Source of the DNA: Lysobacter capsici
Lineage (GTDB): Bacteria > Pseudomonadota > Gammaproteobacteria > Xanthomonadales > Xanthomonadaceae
Length of the DNA: 64,000 nt
Direction of reading: 5' to 3'
Assembly (NCBI RefSeq): GCF_018732085.1
Contig: NZ_CP076103.1
Location: forward strand, 3,410,001-3,474,000
Shown here one piece after another: positions 42,896 to 52,376 of the stretch (positions are counted from its first letter, which is position 1; every line of letters starts with the position of its first letter). A program made the translations under genes and the position numbers. Under the pieces are notes generated by a model, which had not been told where the DNA came from, did not search any database, and saw only the letters and a list, made by a program, of their open reading frames with translations.

Positions 42896-44383
42896 TCATT
42901 CGAACCAGTGCTTGCGCGCTTCCATGATCAGGGCGGCGGCACGTTCCTCGTCCACGCCTTCGATATCGGTCAACTCGTCGGTCGCCAGATCGGCCAGGTC
43001 GTCGCGCGTGACCACGCCGCGCGCCGCCAGGGTGAAGGCCAGCGCCTCGTCCATGCCGTCCAGCGACAACAGGTCGGCGGCCGGCTGGTGCTCGTCGAGC
43101 TCTTCCTCGGCGGCCAGCGCCTCGTTGAGCAGGGCGTCGCGGGCGCGGGCGCGCAGTTCCTCGACGATGTCCTCGTCGAAGCCCTCCACCGCCAACAGCT
43201 CGCCGACCGGCACGTAGGCGATTTCCTCGACCGTGCTGAAGCCTTCCGAGACCAGGATGCCGGCGATTTCCTCGTCGACCTCGAGCTTGTCCTGGAACAG
43301 CTGGCGGGCCGAATTCTGCTCGGCTTCCGACTTCGCCGTCACCTGGTCCTGGGTCATCACGTTGAGCTGCCAGCCCGACAGGCGGCTGGCCAGGCGCACG
43401 TTCTGCCCGCCCTTGCCGATCGCCTGGGCCAGACGGTCCTCGGCCACGGCCAGGTCCATCGAGTGCTTTTCTTCATCGACGATGATCGACTGCACTTCCG
43501 CCGGCGCCATCGCGTTGATCACGAACTGGGCCGGATTGTCCGACCACAGCACGATATCGACGCGCTCGCCGTTGAGTTCGTTCGACACCGCCTGCACGCG
43601 CGAACCGCGCATGCCGATGCAGGCGCCGATCGGATCGGTGCGGTTGTCGTGCGCGAGCACGGCGATCTTGGCGCGGTCGCCCGGATCGCGCGCGCAGGCC
43701 TTGATCGAGACCAGGCCCTGGCCGACTTCCGGCACTTCGAGCTTGAACAGCTCCATCATGAATTCCGGGGCGGCGCGGCTGATGAACAGCTGCGGGCCGC
43801 GCGGCTCGGTGCGCACGTCGAACAGGAAACCGCGCACGCGGTCGCCGGCGCGCAGCACGTCGCGCGGAATGCCCTTGTCCTTCGGGATGATCGCCTCGGC
43901 GTTGCCGCCCAGGTCGACGTAGATGTTGCCGCGCTCCACCCGCTTGACGATACCGGTGACCAGCTCGCCGACGCGATCCTTCCAGCCGTCGACGACCTGC
44001 GCGCGCTCGGCTTCGCGTACGCGCTGCACGATCACCTGCTTGGCGGCCTGCGCGGCGATACGGCCGAAATCGGGGTTTTCGATCTGCTCTTCGATGTAGT
44101 CGCCGACTTCCACGCCCTCGACTTCGTCGATCGCGTCCATCAGGCGGATCTGCCGGTCCGGCGATTCCATGACCACGTCGTCGGCGACGACTTCCATGCG
44201 GCGGAAGGTTTCGTAGTTGCCGTCCTTCTGGTCGATGCTCACGCGCACCAGCACGTCTTCGTCGTGGTAGCGCTTCTTCGCGGCCGACGCCAGCGCCGCT
44301 TCGATGGCTTCGAAGATGACCTCGCGCGGCACGCCCTTTTCGTTGGCGACCGCATCCACCACCAGCAACAGTTCCTTGCTCAT
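42896..44383 (-). CDS. nusA: Transcription termination/antitermination factor NusA
   Basis: 495 aa from ATG 44383 (GGAGTGACGAA upstream), starting MSKELLLVVDAVANEKGVPR. N-terminal RNAP-binding domain, S1 (GELVTGIVKRVERGNIYVDL), KH1/KH2 (GACIGMRGSRVQAVSNELNG, GKGGQNVRLASRLSGW) and two C-terminal acidic HhH repeats (SEGFSTVEEIAYVP, ARGVVTRDDLADLATDELTD) are all present. It modulates pausing, termination and rRNA antitermination. Confidence 0.98.
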   Translation of the reverse strand: MSKELLLVVDAVANEKGVPREVIFEAIEAALASAAKKRYHDEDVLVRVSIDQKDGNYETFRRMEVVADDVVMESPDRQIRLMDAIDEVEGVEVGDYIEEQIENPDFGRIAAQAAKQVIVQRVREAERAQVVDGWKDRVGELVTGIVKRVERGNIYVDLGGNAEAIIPKDKGIPRDVLRAGDRVRGFLFDVRTEPRGPQLFISRAAPEFMMELFKLEVPEVGQGLVSIKACARDPGDRAKIAVLAHDNRTDPIGACIGMRGSRVQAVSNELNGERVDIVLWSDNPAQFVINAMAPAEVQSIIVDEEKHSMDLAVAEDRLAQAIGKGGQNVRLASRLSGWQLNVMTQDQVTAKSEAEQNSARQLFQDKLEVDEEIAGILVSEGFSTVEEIAYVPVGELLAVEGFDEDIVEELRARARDALLNEALAAEEELDEHQPAADLLSLDGMDEALAFTLAARGVVTRDDLADLATDELTDIEGVDEERAAALIMEARKHWFE

Positions 44384-44481
44384 TTCGTCACTCCGCACGG
44401 GTCGGCTCGCGGCCGCCGGCTATTCGGGTTGGTAATAGGCTGAAGCTTGGTACCGCTCTAAATTCTCGTACTTCTCAATGC

Positions 44482-45102
44482 TTATTTCTTTCGCGAAGCT
44501 CCCGGCTTCGAGGGCTTGTTCTTGCCCGGCCGGGCCTTCGGCTTGGGCTTGTCGGCGCGAGCAGGCGGCGGTTCGCCCTTGCTCGGCGCGAAACCCAATG
44601 CGGCCCAGTCCGGCACGATGCGGCCCTTGTCGATATTGCTGAACGGCACGGTGAAATGGCTGCCGTCCGGCGAGCCTTCGATCGCGAACGTCACCTGCTC
44701 GCCTTCCACCGCGACGATCTCGCCCTGCAGGCGGCGGCGGTTTTCGTGCGGCAGCTTCAGCGTGACCTTGGCGGTCTCGCCGACGAAGCGGCGGTAGTGC
44801 TCGAGCGTGAACAGCGGACGGTCGATGCCGGGCGAGGAGACTTCTAGGGTGTAGTTGCTGCTGATCGGGTCTTCGACGTCGAGCTGGGCCGACACTTCGC
44901 GACTGACCGCTTCGCATTCCTCGATGGTGACCGAGCGCGGCTGCTCGCCTTCGGCGTCGACATGCGCGGCCGGCACGTCGATGTAGATGCGCAGGGTCGC
45001 GTTGCCCGCCGCCGGCAGATATTCGATGCCGAGCAATTCCACGCCCAGCGACTCGACCGTCGGGGCCAGCAATGCGGCGATTTGCGTTGCCTTGTCCGTC
45101 AC
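44482..45102 (-). CDS. rimP: Ribosome maturation factor RimP
   Basis: 206 aa with a GTG start at 45102 (GGAG upstream). The N-terminal domain has ALLAPTVESLGVELLGIEYL and LRIYIDVPA; the middle has VTIEECEAVSREVSAQLDVE and SSNYTLEVSSPGIDRPLFTL. A Lys/Pro/Arg-rich tail of about 35 residues extends beyond the SH3-like C-terminal domain. It assists 30S assembly. First protein gene of the nusA operon. Confidence 0.96.
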   Translation of the reverse strand: MTDKATQIAALLAPTVESLGVELLGIEYLPAAGNATLRIYIDVPAAHVDAEGEQPRSVTIEECEAVSREVSAQLDVEDPISSNYTLEVSSPGIDRPLFTLEHYRRFVGETAKVTLKLPHENRRRLQGEIVAVEGEQVTFAIEGSPDGSHFTVPFSNIDKGRIVPDWAALGFAPSKGEPPPARADKPKPKARPGKNKPSKPGASRKK

Positions 45103-45270
45103 TCGCCAGCTCTCCGTTAGCGCTTGTAGGTAGGGATGTAGCGTTGTCAGACCGGGTGCGACTGGTGCAGCCCATCTTCGTACGCGAGGTTTCCGGCAAT
45201 TGTTGCGTGCTCCGGCGCGATCGGAAAAGCGACCGCGCGGTACGTAGCGAATTGCGGAAACCGAAAAACA

Positions 45271-45295
45271 ACAAGGGGCCCATTGGGCCCCTTGT
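45271..45295 (-). terminator. Hairpin with U-rich tail in the rimP leader
   Basis: ACAAGGGGCCC and GGGCCCCTTGT form an 11-bp stem with a 3-nt loop, followed on the minus strand by TGTTTTTCGG. It lies between the initiator tRNA and rimP, 169 bp before the rimP start. It could be an attenuator or a second terminator for the tRNA transcript. Confidence 0.75.
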
Positions 45296-45361
45296 CCGTA
45301 CAACTGGATTTCGGTGTGTTCGCGCGAGCAGAGCGCGATCACAAAGCCCAAGCTTGCGGCC

Positions 45362-45388
45362 AAAAAAGAAAGCCTCGTGAGAGGCTTT
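45362..45388 (-). terminator. Terminator after tRNA-fMet
   Basis: AAAGCCTC-TCAC-GAGGCTTT on the minus strand followed by CTTTTTTGG, 15 bp past the tRNA 3' end. Confidence 0.88.
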
Positions 45389-45402
45389 CCATCAGCCGAA
45401 GC

Positions 45403-45479
<77 letters not shown>

Positions 45480-45756
45480 TCAGGCCGACCACTATAACGG
45501 CCGGCGGAACTTCCTGCAAGCGTTTAATCAGATTTACTTGATTCGCGCCTGCCGCTTCGAGACCGTTTGTTTCCGCGAGAAACTGCGTGGAAACGATGTC
45601 GTTACGTGAGCCCGCAATAATAGAGCGTGTTCAAAATATTTCAAGTCTTTTTTCGGTAATGGCATCGCGCGCGAGGAACAGCGAGGCGCCGGGCACGACA
45701 ATCGCGTGCGTAATCGTTGCCGCGACGAGCATGGCATCGGCACGCGGGCCGCCTTG

Positions 45757-46002
45757 GGTAGGAGCGGCGTGAGCCGCGACCGTGGGGTGGCCGATCGCGT
45801 CGTAGACTGCGCAGCGGGCGCGGTGTCGTGGTCGCGGCTTGCGCCGCTCCTACAGGGGTAGGTTCGCGAGCCCAAATTGCTTCGACGCGCCGGCAGCATT
45901 GGGGTAAGAGCGGCGTGAGCCGCGACCGCGAGCTGTCCGATCGAGCCGAGACCTGCGCCGCGAGCGAGGTATCGCGGTCGCGTCGCGGCTTACGCCGCTG
46001 CA
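45757..46002. repeat. Four REP-type palindromes
   Basis: GTAGGAGCGGCGTGAGCCGC (45759), GTCGCGGCTTGCGCCGCTCC (45831), AAGAGCGGCGTGAGCCGCGA (45906) and CGTCGCGGCTTACGCCGCTG (45981) alternate in orientation, giving two facing pairs. They fill the 45480-46074 gap between nuoN and the initiator tRNA, where no gene is seen. Confidence 0.85.
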
Positions 46003-46021
46003 GGTTCGCGCCGCCCAAACG

Positions 46022-46050
46022 CATCGGGCCGGCATAAGGCCGGCCCGATG
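46022..46050 (-). terminator. Hairpin at the end of the nuo operon
   Basis: CATCGGGCCGGC and GCCGGCCCGATG form a perfect 12-bp stem with a 5-nt loop, 24 bp after the nuoN stop. The tail (CGTTTGGG) is a weak U-tract. Confidence 0.75.
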
Positions 46051-46074
46051 GCGAATCAATACGTTTGGCCCGGA

Positions 46075-47520
46075 TCAGGCCTGGAACGCACGCAGGCACC
46101 ATTCCATGATCGGATTCCAGGTCAGGCCCAGGGTCAGCAGCGCGAGCGCGTTGACCGCGAACACCACCCGCAGCGGGCGGTCCTCGCTCGGCGCCGGCAT
46201 CTTGCCCTCGGGTTCGTCGAAGTACATCGCCTTGATCACGCGTAGGTAGTAGAACGCGCCGACCACCGCGAACACCACGCCGACGATCGCCAGCCACAGC
46301 ATGTCGCCGTGCAGCGCGGCCTTGAGCACCGCCAGCTTGGCCCAGAAGCCCAGGAACGGCGGCAGGCCGGCCAGCGAGGCCATCACGCACAGGATCATCG
46401 CCGCCAGCCACGGGTTGCGCGCGTTGAGGCCCTTGTAGTCGTCGATCTTGTCGGCCTCGAAGCCGCGGCCCGACATCACGATGATCGCGCCGAACGCCGC
46501 GGCGGTCATCAGCGAATAGCTGATCACGTAGAACATCGCCGCGGCGAAGCCCTGCGGGCCGCCGCCGGCCATGCCGATGAACAGGAAGCCGACGTGCGAG
46601 ACGGTCGAGTACGCGAGCAGTCGCTTGATATTGGTCTGGACCAGCGCGCTGAGATTGCCGATCGCCAGCGAGATCACCGCCAGCCCGGCCAGCAGCAGGC
46701 GCCAGTGGTCGTCGAGGCCGGCGGCGCCGACATCGAGCAGGCGGTAGGTCATGCCGAACGCGGCCAGCTTCGGCGCGGCGCCGATGAACAAGGTGATCGG
46801 GGTCGGCGCGCCCTGGTAGACGTCGGGCAGCCACATGTGGAACGGCGCGGCGCCGAACTTGAAGGCGATGCCGGCGACCACGAACACCACGCCGGTGACC
46901 ATCATCAGCGAGGACGGACCGACCGAGCCGGCGACCGCGATCTGATCGAGCATCAGGCTGCCGGTGGCGCCGTAGATCAGCGACAGGCCGTACAGCAGCA
47001 AGCCCGAGGCCAGCGCGCCGAGCACGAAGTACTTGATCGCCGCTTCCGAGGCCAGCGGGCTGTCGCGGTCCACCGCGACCAGCGCGTACGAGCACAGCGC
47101 CAGCATTTCCAGGCCGACGTAGACCATCACCAGGCTGCCGGCCGAGACCAGGAACATCATGCCGGCGATCGCGAACAGCATCAGCACCGCGACCTCGCCC
47201 TTGTACAGGTTGCGCGCGCGCAGGTAGGGCCAGGTGTAGATCAGCGACAGGATGCCGACCACGCCGATGCCGAGCTTCAACCCGTCGGCGGCGGTGTCGC
47301 GCACGAACATGCCGCTGAGCACCGTGCCCTGCCCGCCCACGTCGAAGGCGATCAGCGCGGTCGCGATGGCGACCACGACGATCGAGGCGACGTGGGTGAC
47401 GATGCGATTGCGCTCCTCGACGAACAGATCGAGCATCAGCAGCGCGAACGCGCCGATGACCACCACCAGTTCAGGCAGCAGGGGCATCAGGTCGGCGAAG
47501 GTCCGTACGGGCATGTTCAT
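46075..47520 (-). CDS. nuoN: NADH-quinone oxidoreductase subunit N
   Basis: 481 aa, about 14 membrane helices. Antiporter-like proton-pumping subunit of complex I: FGAAPFHMWLPDVYQGAPTP contains the conserved helix-break region, and KRLLAYSTVSHVGFLFIG the functional Lys/His segment. Last gene of the operon; two possible ATGs (M1, M3). It follows nuoM after a 147-bp gap that carries an inverted repeat. Confidence 0.97.
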   Translation of the reverse strand: MNMPVRTFADLMPLLPELVVVIGAFALLMLDLFVEERNRIVTHVASIVVVAIATALIAFDVGGQGTVLSGMFVRDTAADGLKLGIGVVGILSLIYTWPYLRARNLYKGEVAVLMLFAIAGMMFLVSAGSLVMVYVGLEMLALCSYALVAVDRDSPLASEAAIKYFVLGALASGLLLYGLSLIYGATGSLMLDQIAVAGSVGPSSLMMVTGVVFVVAGIAFKFGAAPFHMWLPDVYQGAPTPITLFIGAAPKLAAFGMTYRLLDVGAAGLDDHWRLLLAGLAVISLAIGNLSALVQTNIKRLLAYSTVSHVGFLFIGMAGGGPQGFAAAMFYVISYSLMTAAAFGAIIVMSGRGFEADKIDDYKGLNARNPWLAAMILCVMASLAGLPPFLGFWAKLAVLKAALHGDMLWLAIVGVVFAVVGAFYYLRVIKAMYFDEPEGKMPAPSEDRPLRVVFAVNALALLTLGLTWNPIMEWCLRAFQA

Positions 47521-47563
47521 TAGTGAATCTCTTGGCGGATCAGGCCCTGGCGAGCCTTGCTCT

Positions 47564-47666
47564 AGGAACGAGTGGAGAGGAGTGGGAAGCGAGCTGCGGT
47601 GCCCGCGCTTGCCTCTCGTTCCTCACTGCTCGCTTCTACTCACTTGCGCGCGGGCAACGCCCGCGC
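47564..47666. repeat. Inverted repeats between nuoM and nuoN
   Basis: AGGAACGAG at 47564 faces CTCGTTCCT at 47615, and AAGCGAG faces CTCGCTT. A separate GCGCGGGC-AAC-GCCCGCGC hairpin spans 47648-47666, right after the nuoM stop. This is dispersed extragenic repeat material inside the operon; it may stabilise or separate the nuoM and nuoN messages. Confidence 0.75.
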
Positions 47667-47667
47667 C

Positions 47668-49185
47668 TTACAACTTGCTGGCGACGATCTGGGTGGCGAG
47701 ATTGGCGATCGCCGGCTCCATCAGGTCGGTCAGCGGCTTGGGCCACAGGCCGAGCACCAGCACGCCGGCCGCGAATACACCCAGCACCAGCGCTTCGCGC
47801 GGGTTGATGTCTTCCAGCTCGGCGACGTGCGCGTTGCCCACTTCGCCCCAGATCACTCGCTTGACCAGCCACAGCGTGTAGCCCGCGCCGACGATCAGCG
47901 TGGTCGCCGCGCCGAAGGCGATCAGCGGATGGGCCTGGAACGAGGCCAGGATCACCATGAACTCGCCGACGAAACCTGACGTGCCCGGCAGACCGGAGTT
48001 GGCCATCGCGAACAGCACAACGAACGCGGCGAACCACGGCATGACATTGGCCACGCCGCCGTAATCCTTGATCATGCGGCTGTGCATGCGGTCGTACAGC
48101 ACGCCGACGCAGGTGAACATCGCGCCCGACACGAAGCCGTGGCTGATCATCTGCACCATCGCGCCCTGCAGGCCCAGTCGCGCGGCATCGCTGCCATGCA
48201 CGTCGCCGTTGTGGACCAGGGTGAAGGCGATGAAGGTGCCCAGGGTGACGAAGCCCATGTGCGAGACCGACGAGTACGCGATCAGCTTCTTCATGTCTTC
48301 CTGGACCAATGCGACCAGGCCGACGTAGATGATCGCGATCAGGCTCAGGCCGATCACCAGCCCGGCGTACTCGTGGCCGGCATCGGGCACGATCGGCAGG
48401 ACGAAGCGCAGGAAACCGTAGCCGCCGATCTTCAGCATGATCGCCGCCAGGATCACCGAACCGGCGGTCGGCGCCTCCACGTGCGCGTCCGGCAACCAGG
48501 TATGGACCGGAAACATCGGCACCTTGACCGCGAACGCGATCAGGAAGCCGAAGAAGATCCACATCTGCTCGGTCGCGGTGAGCTGCAGCGCGTACATGTC
48601 CGCGAGCTGCCAGCTGCCGCCCTTGAGGTACAGGTAGATCAACCCGACCAGCATGAACACCGAGCCGAGGAAGGTGTACAGGAAGAACTTCACCGACGCG
48701 TACACGCGGCGCGGGCCGCCCCACACGCCGATGATGATGAACATCGGGATCAGCATGCCTTCGAAGAAGACATAGAACAGCAGCGAGTCCAGCGCCGAGA
48801 ACACGCCGACCATCAGGCCTTCGAGGATCAGGAACGCGGCGTAGTACTGGCTGACGCGCTTGTCGATCGAGGTCCAGGCGCTGATCAGCACCAGGGTCGA
48901 GGTCAGCGTGGTCAGCGCGATCAGCGCCGCCGAGATGCCGTCCGCGCCGAGGTGATAGCGGATGTCGTAGCTGGGAATCCACGCGCGCTGCTCGACCAGT
49001 TGCATCGAGGCGCTGGTGAAGTCGCCGTGGGTGAACATCGTCAGGCTCAGGCCGAAGGTGACGATGGCCACGATCAGCGCGAACCAGCGCGCGGCGTTGG
49101 CGCGTTCGTTGCCGAACGCGAGGGTGGCGAAGCCGCCGAGAATCGGCAGCCAGATCAGGAGGCTAAGCAAGGGCACGGGGCTCAC
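47668..49185 (-). CDS. nuoM: NADH-quinone oxidoreductase subunit M
   Basis: 505 aa with a GTG start at 49185, chosen because the protein then begins SPVPLLSLLIWLPILGGFAT as in other NuoM. Proton-pumping antiporter-like subunit: KVPMFPVHTWLPDAHVEAPT, FFEGMLIPMFIIIGVWGG with the essential Glu, and KKLIAYSSVSHMGFVTLG. It starts 20 bp past the nuoL stop. Standard length. Confidence 0.97.
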   Translation of the reverse strand: MSPVPLLSLLIWLPILGGFATLAFGNERANAARWFALIVAIVTFGLSLTMFTHGDFTSASMQLVEQRAWIPSYDIRYHLGADGISAALIALTTLTSTLVLISAWTSIDKRVSQYYAAFLILEGLMVGVFSALDSLLFYVFFEGMLIPMFIIIGVWGGPRRVYASVKFFLYTFLGSVFMLVGLIYLYLKGGSWQLADMYALQLTATEQMWIFFGFLIAFAVKVPMFPVHTWLPDAHVEAPTAGSVILAAIMLKIGGYGFLRFVLPIVPDAGHEYAGLVIGLSLIAIIYVGLVALVQEDMKKLIAYSSVSHMGFVTLGTFIAFTLVHNGDVHGSDAARLGLQGAMVQMISHGFVSGAMFTCVGVLYDRMHSRMIKDYGGVANVMPWFAAFVVLFAMANSGLPGTSGFVGEFMVILASFQAHPLIAFGAATTLIVGAGYTLWLVKRVIWGEVGNAHVAELEDINPREALVLGVFAAGVLVLGLWPKPLTDLMEPAIANLATQIVASKL

Positions 49186-49204
49186 GTCTCGGGTCCTTGT
49201 GTGG

Positions 49205-51391
49205 TTATTGCCAGAACCGGATGACGACGGCCAGCAGAACAATCAGGCCGATAATCATCGCGAAGGCGTAGTGGTAGAGGTAACCGGATTGGACCCGGCG
49301 GGTCAGGTTGGCGATGAAGCCGACCAAGCCGGCGCTGCCGTTGACGATCGCACCGTCGATCAGCTTGCTGTCGATCGCGCGCGAAGCCTTGCCGATCTGC
49401 ACGCCGCCGCCGGCGAAGCCGTCGATCCAGAGATTGTCCATGCCGTATTTGTTTTCCAGGATGCGGATCGGCAGCTTGAACAGCTTGGCGGCCTTGGCCG
49501 GAAGTTCCGGTTTCCACAGGTACATGATCGTGGCCAGCGCGAAGCCGGAGAAGGCGAGCCAGAACGCCGGCGCGGTGAAGCCGTGCAGCGCGAACTTGAT
49601 CGGGCCGTGCCAGGCTTCTTCGCCGACCTGGGCGATGGTGTCGCGCGCGGCCGCCAGGTCGATCGCGCCGAGGAAGAACGGCAGCTGCTTCTCGTGACCG
49701 AGCCAGTCGGTGCCGAACAGCATCGGGCCGGCGGTGAAGAAACCGATCAGCACCGACGGGATCGCCAGCAGGATCAGCGGCAGGGTCACCACCCACGGCG
49801 ATTCGTGCGGCTCGTGCGGGCCATGGTGGCCGTGATCGTCGTGGGCGTGATCGTCGTGCTTGCCATGGCCGTCGTGCGCATGCGCGGCGTGATCGTCATG
49901 CGCGTGTGCGTCGTCGTGGTGCGCGTCATGACCGTGATCGGCATGCGCGTCGCGGAAACGCTCCTTGCCGTGGAAGGTCATGTACAGCAGGCGGAAGCTG
50001 TAGAACGCGGTCACGAAGGCGCCCAGCAGCACCGCCCAGTAGGCGTACTGCGAGATCCAGCTGGCGTGTTCGCCGTGCGCGGCGTGCGCGGCGGCTTCGA
50101 TGATGGTGTCCTTCGAGTAGAAACCGGCGAAGAACGGCGTGCCCACCAACGCCAACGTGCCGAGCAGGCTGGTCCAGTAGGTGATCGGCATGTACTTGCG
50201 CAGGCCGCCCATCTTGCGCATGTCCTGCTCGTGGTGCATGCCGATGATGACCGAGCCGGCGGCCAGGAACAGCAGCGCCTTGAAGAAGGCGTGGGTCATC
50301 AGGTGATACACCGCCGCCGAGTACGCCGACACGCCGAGCGCGACGGTCATGTAGCCCAGCTGCGACAGGGTCGAGTACGCGACCACGCGCTTGATGTCGT
50401 TCTGCACGATGCCGATCAGGCCGGTCCAGAACGCGGTGGTGGCGCCGATGAACAGCACGAAGTTCAACGCGGTCTGCGACATCTCGAACAGCGGCGACAT
50501 GCGCGCGACCATGAAGATGCCGGCGGTCACCATCGTCGCGGCGTGGATCAGCGCCGAGATCGGGGTCGGGCCTTCCATCGAGTCGGGCAGCCACACGTGC
50601 AGCGGAACCTGCGCCGACTTGCCCATCGCACCGATGAACAGACAGATGCAGATCGCGGTCGGCGCCGACCATGCGACAGGCTGGTCCAGCAAGGTCCAGG
50701 TGTGGCCGAACAGCGAGATGCTGCCGCTCCAGATCGGAATGGTCTTGTCGGCCAGGGTGCCGGCGTTGGCGAACACGGTGCCGTAGTCGAGCGAACCCAG
50801 GATCGACAGCACCCCGGCGATGCCGAGCAGGAAACCGAAGTCGCCGACGCGGTTGACCAGGAACGCCTTCATGTTGGCGAACACCGCGGTTGGCTTCTTG
50901 AACCAGAAACCGATCAGCAGGTACGACACCAGGCCCACCGCTTCCCAGCCGAAGAACAGCTGCAGGAAGTTGTTGCTCATGACCAGCATGAGCATCGAGA
51001 AGGTGAACAGCGAGATGTAGCTGAAGAAGCGCTGGTAACCCGGATCCTCGGCCATGTAGCCGATGGTGTAGATGTGGACCAGCAGCGAGACGAAGGTGAC
51101 GACCACCATCATCATCGCGGTCAGCTTGTCGACCATGAAGCCGACGTGGGCCTCGTAGCCGCCGATCTGGAACCAAGTGTAGACGTTCTCGTTGAACGGC
51201 GAGGCGCCCTGCCCCACGAGTTGCCACAACACGTACATCGACATCGCGCAGCTGGCCGCGACGCCGAGGATGGTGATGGTGTGCGAGCCGGCGCGGCCGA
51301 CTTTGCGTCCGAACAGGCCGGCGACGATGGCGCCGATCAGCGGCGCCAGCACGATCGCGAGCAGGATGGACTTGGAGATTGCGGGTTCCAT
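49205..51391 (-). CDS. nuoL: NADH-quinone oxidoreductase subunit L with His-rich insert
   Basis: 728 aa. Proton-pumping subunit with the long C-terminal lateral helix: QVPLHVWLPDSMEGPTPISA, FFGWEAVGLVSYLLIGFW, KRVVAYSTLSQLGYMTVALG. Unusually, residues about 476-531 are a loop with 19 His and many Asp (HDAHHDDAHAHDDHAAHAHD and more) between membrane helices. This is about 100 residues longer than E. coli NuoL. It follows nuoK by 6 bp. Confidence 0.97.
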   Translation of the reverse strand: MEPAISKSILLAIVLAPLIGAIVAGLFGRKVGRAGSHTITILGVAASCAMSMYVLWQLVGQGASPFNENVYTWFQIGGYEAHVGFMVDKLTAMMMVVVTFVSLLVHIYTIGYMAEDPGYQRFFSYISLFTFSMLMLVMSNNFLQLFFGWEAVGLVSYLLIGFWFKKPTAVFANMKAFLVNRVGDFGFLLGIAGVLSILGSLDYGTVFANAGTLADKTIPIWSGSISLFGHTWTLLDQPVAWSAPTAICICLFIGAMGKSAQVPLHVWLPDSMEGPTPISALIHAATMVTAGIFMVARMSPLFEMSQTALNFVLFIGATTAFWTGLIGIVQNDIKRVVAYSTLSQLGYMTVALGVSAYSAAVYHLMTHAFFKALLFLAAGSVIIGMHHEQDMRKMGGLRKYMPITYWTSLLGTLALVGTPFFAGFYSKDTIIEAAAHAAHGEHASWISQYAYWAVLLGAFVTAFYSFRLLYMTFHGKERFRDAHADHGHDAHHDDAHAHDDHAAHAHDGHGKHDDHAHDDHGHHGPHEPHESPWVVTLPLILLAIPSVLIGFFTAGPMLFGTDWLGHEKQLPFFLGAIDLAAARDTIAQVGEEAWHGPIKFALHGFTAPAFWLAFSGFALATIMYLWKPELPAKAAKLFKLPIRILENKYGMDNLWIDGFAGGGVQIGKASRAIDSKLIDGAIVNGSAGLVGFIANLTRRVQSGYLYHYAFAMIIGLIVLLAVVIRFWQ

Positions 51392-51397
51392 GCCGGA

Positions 51398-51724
51398 TCA
51401 GCCCTTCATCGTGTCGATTTCAGCGACGTTGATCGTGCGCCGGTTGCGGAACAGCGTGACCAGGATCGCCAGGCCGATGGCGGCCTCGGCGGCGGCGACG
51501 GTGAGGATGAAGAACACGAACACCTGACCGGCCGGATCGGCCAACTGGCGCGAGAACGCGACGAAGTTGATGTTGACCGCGAGCAGCATCAGCTCGATCG
51601 ACATCAGCAACACGATCACGTTCTTGCGATTGAGGAAGATGCCGGCGACGCTGATGCAGAACAGCACCGCGCCGAGGGCGAGATAGTGGCCCAGGGCCAG
51701 GCCCGACCCGATGAATTCGTTCAT
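51398..51724 (-). CDS. nuoK: NADH-quinone oxidoreductase subunit K
   Basis: 108 aa, three membrane helices (HYLALGAVLFCISVAGIFLN, NVIVLLMSIELMLLAVNINF). The two membrane glutamates in SIELML and AAAEAAIGLA are present. Starts at ATG overlapping the nuoJ stop. Confidence 0.97.
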   Translation of the reverse strand: MNEFIGSGLALGHYLALGAVLFCISVAGIFLNRKNVIVLLMSIELMLLAVNINFVAFSRQLADPAGQVFVFFILTVAAAEAAIGLAILVTLFRNRRTINVAEIDTMKG

Positions 51725-52368
51725 GGCTTGGCCTCCTGCGCGGCGGGCTCGGTGGGCGTGGGTTCTTCGACCACCGCGGGCTTGGTTGCGTCCATCTTGA
51801 TCAGGCGCACGCGGTCGCTGGCGCGGACCCGCGACTGCTCGCTCGGATTCTGGTGCTTGGCGCCGGGACGGCGGCGCAGGGTCAGCATCACCGCGGCGAT
51901 CACCGCCACGGTCAGGATCACCGCGGCGACCTCGAACGGCAGCAGGAAGTCGGTGAACAAGGCCATCGCCAGCCACTTGGTGTTGGAGCCGCCCGAGGCG
52001 TCGGCGGTCAGCGGCGCGACGATGCTGGCCTTGACCCCGATCAGGGTGACCATCTCCACCAGCATCACCACCGCGACCAGCAGGCCGACCGGCAGATAGC
52101 GGACGTAGCCTTCGCGCAGCGGCGCGACGTCGATGTCGAGCATCATCACCACGAACAGGAACAGCACCATCACCGCGCCGACGTAGACCAGGATCAGGGC
52201 CACGCCGAGGAATTCGGCGCCGGCGATGATCCACACGCAGGCGACCGAGAAGAACGTCAGCACCAGGCTGAGCGCGGCATGGACCGGGTTCTTGACGCTG
52301 ATCACGGCCACGGCTGAAAGCGTGGCCGCGGCGGCGAAGACGAAGAAGGCGATCTGGGCGAGATCCAT
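51721..52368 (-). CDS. nuoJ: NADH-quinone oxidoreductase subunit J
   Basis: 215 aa, five membrane helices: VKNPVHAALSLVLTFFSVAC, LGVALILVYVGAVMVLFLFV with the conserved pi-bulge region. The C-terminal 45 residues form a soluble, Pro/Glu-rich tail (VVEEPTPTEPAAQEAKP). ATG 52368 was taken; the open frame continues into nuoI. Confidence 0.97.
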   Translation of the reverse strand: MDLAQIAFFVFAAAATLSAVAVISVKNPVHAALSLVLTFFSVACVWIIAGAEFLGVALILVYVGAVMVLFLFVVMMLDIDVAPLREGYVRYLPVGLLVAVVMLVEMVTLIGVKASIVAPLTADASGGSNTKWLAMALFTDFLLPFEVAAVILTVAVIAAVMLTLRRRPGAKHQNPSEQSRVRASDRVRLIKMDATKPAVVEEPTPTEPAAQEAKP

Positions 52369-52376
52369 ATCAGTAC

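Noticed and set aside
45641..49224. Long antisense and frame-shifted open frames in the nuo genes
   Set aside because: Shadow frames of membrane-protein genes in high-GC DNA, rich in Arg, His and Gln, without start signals.
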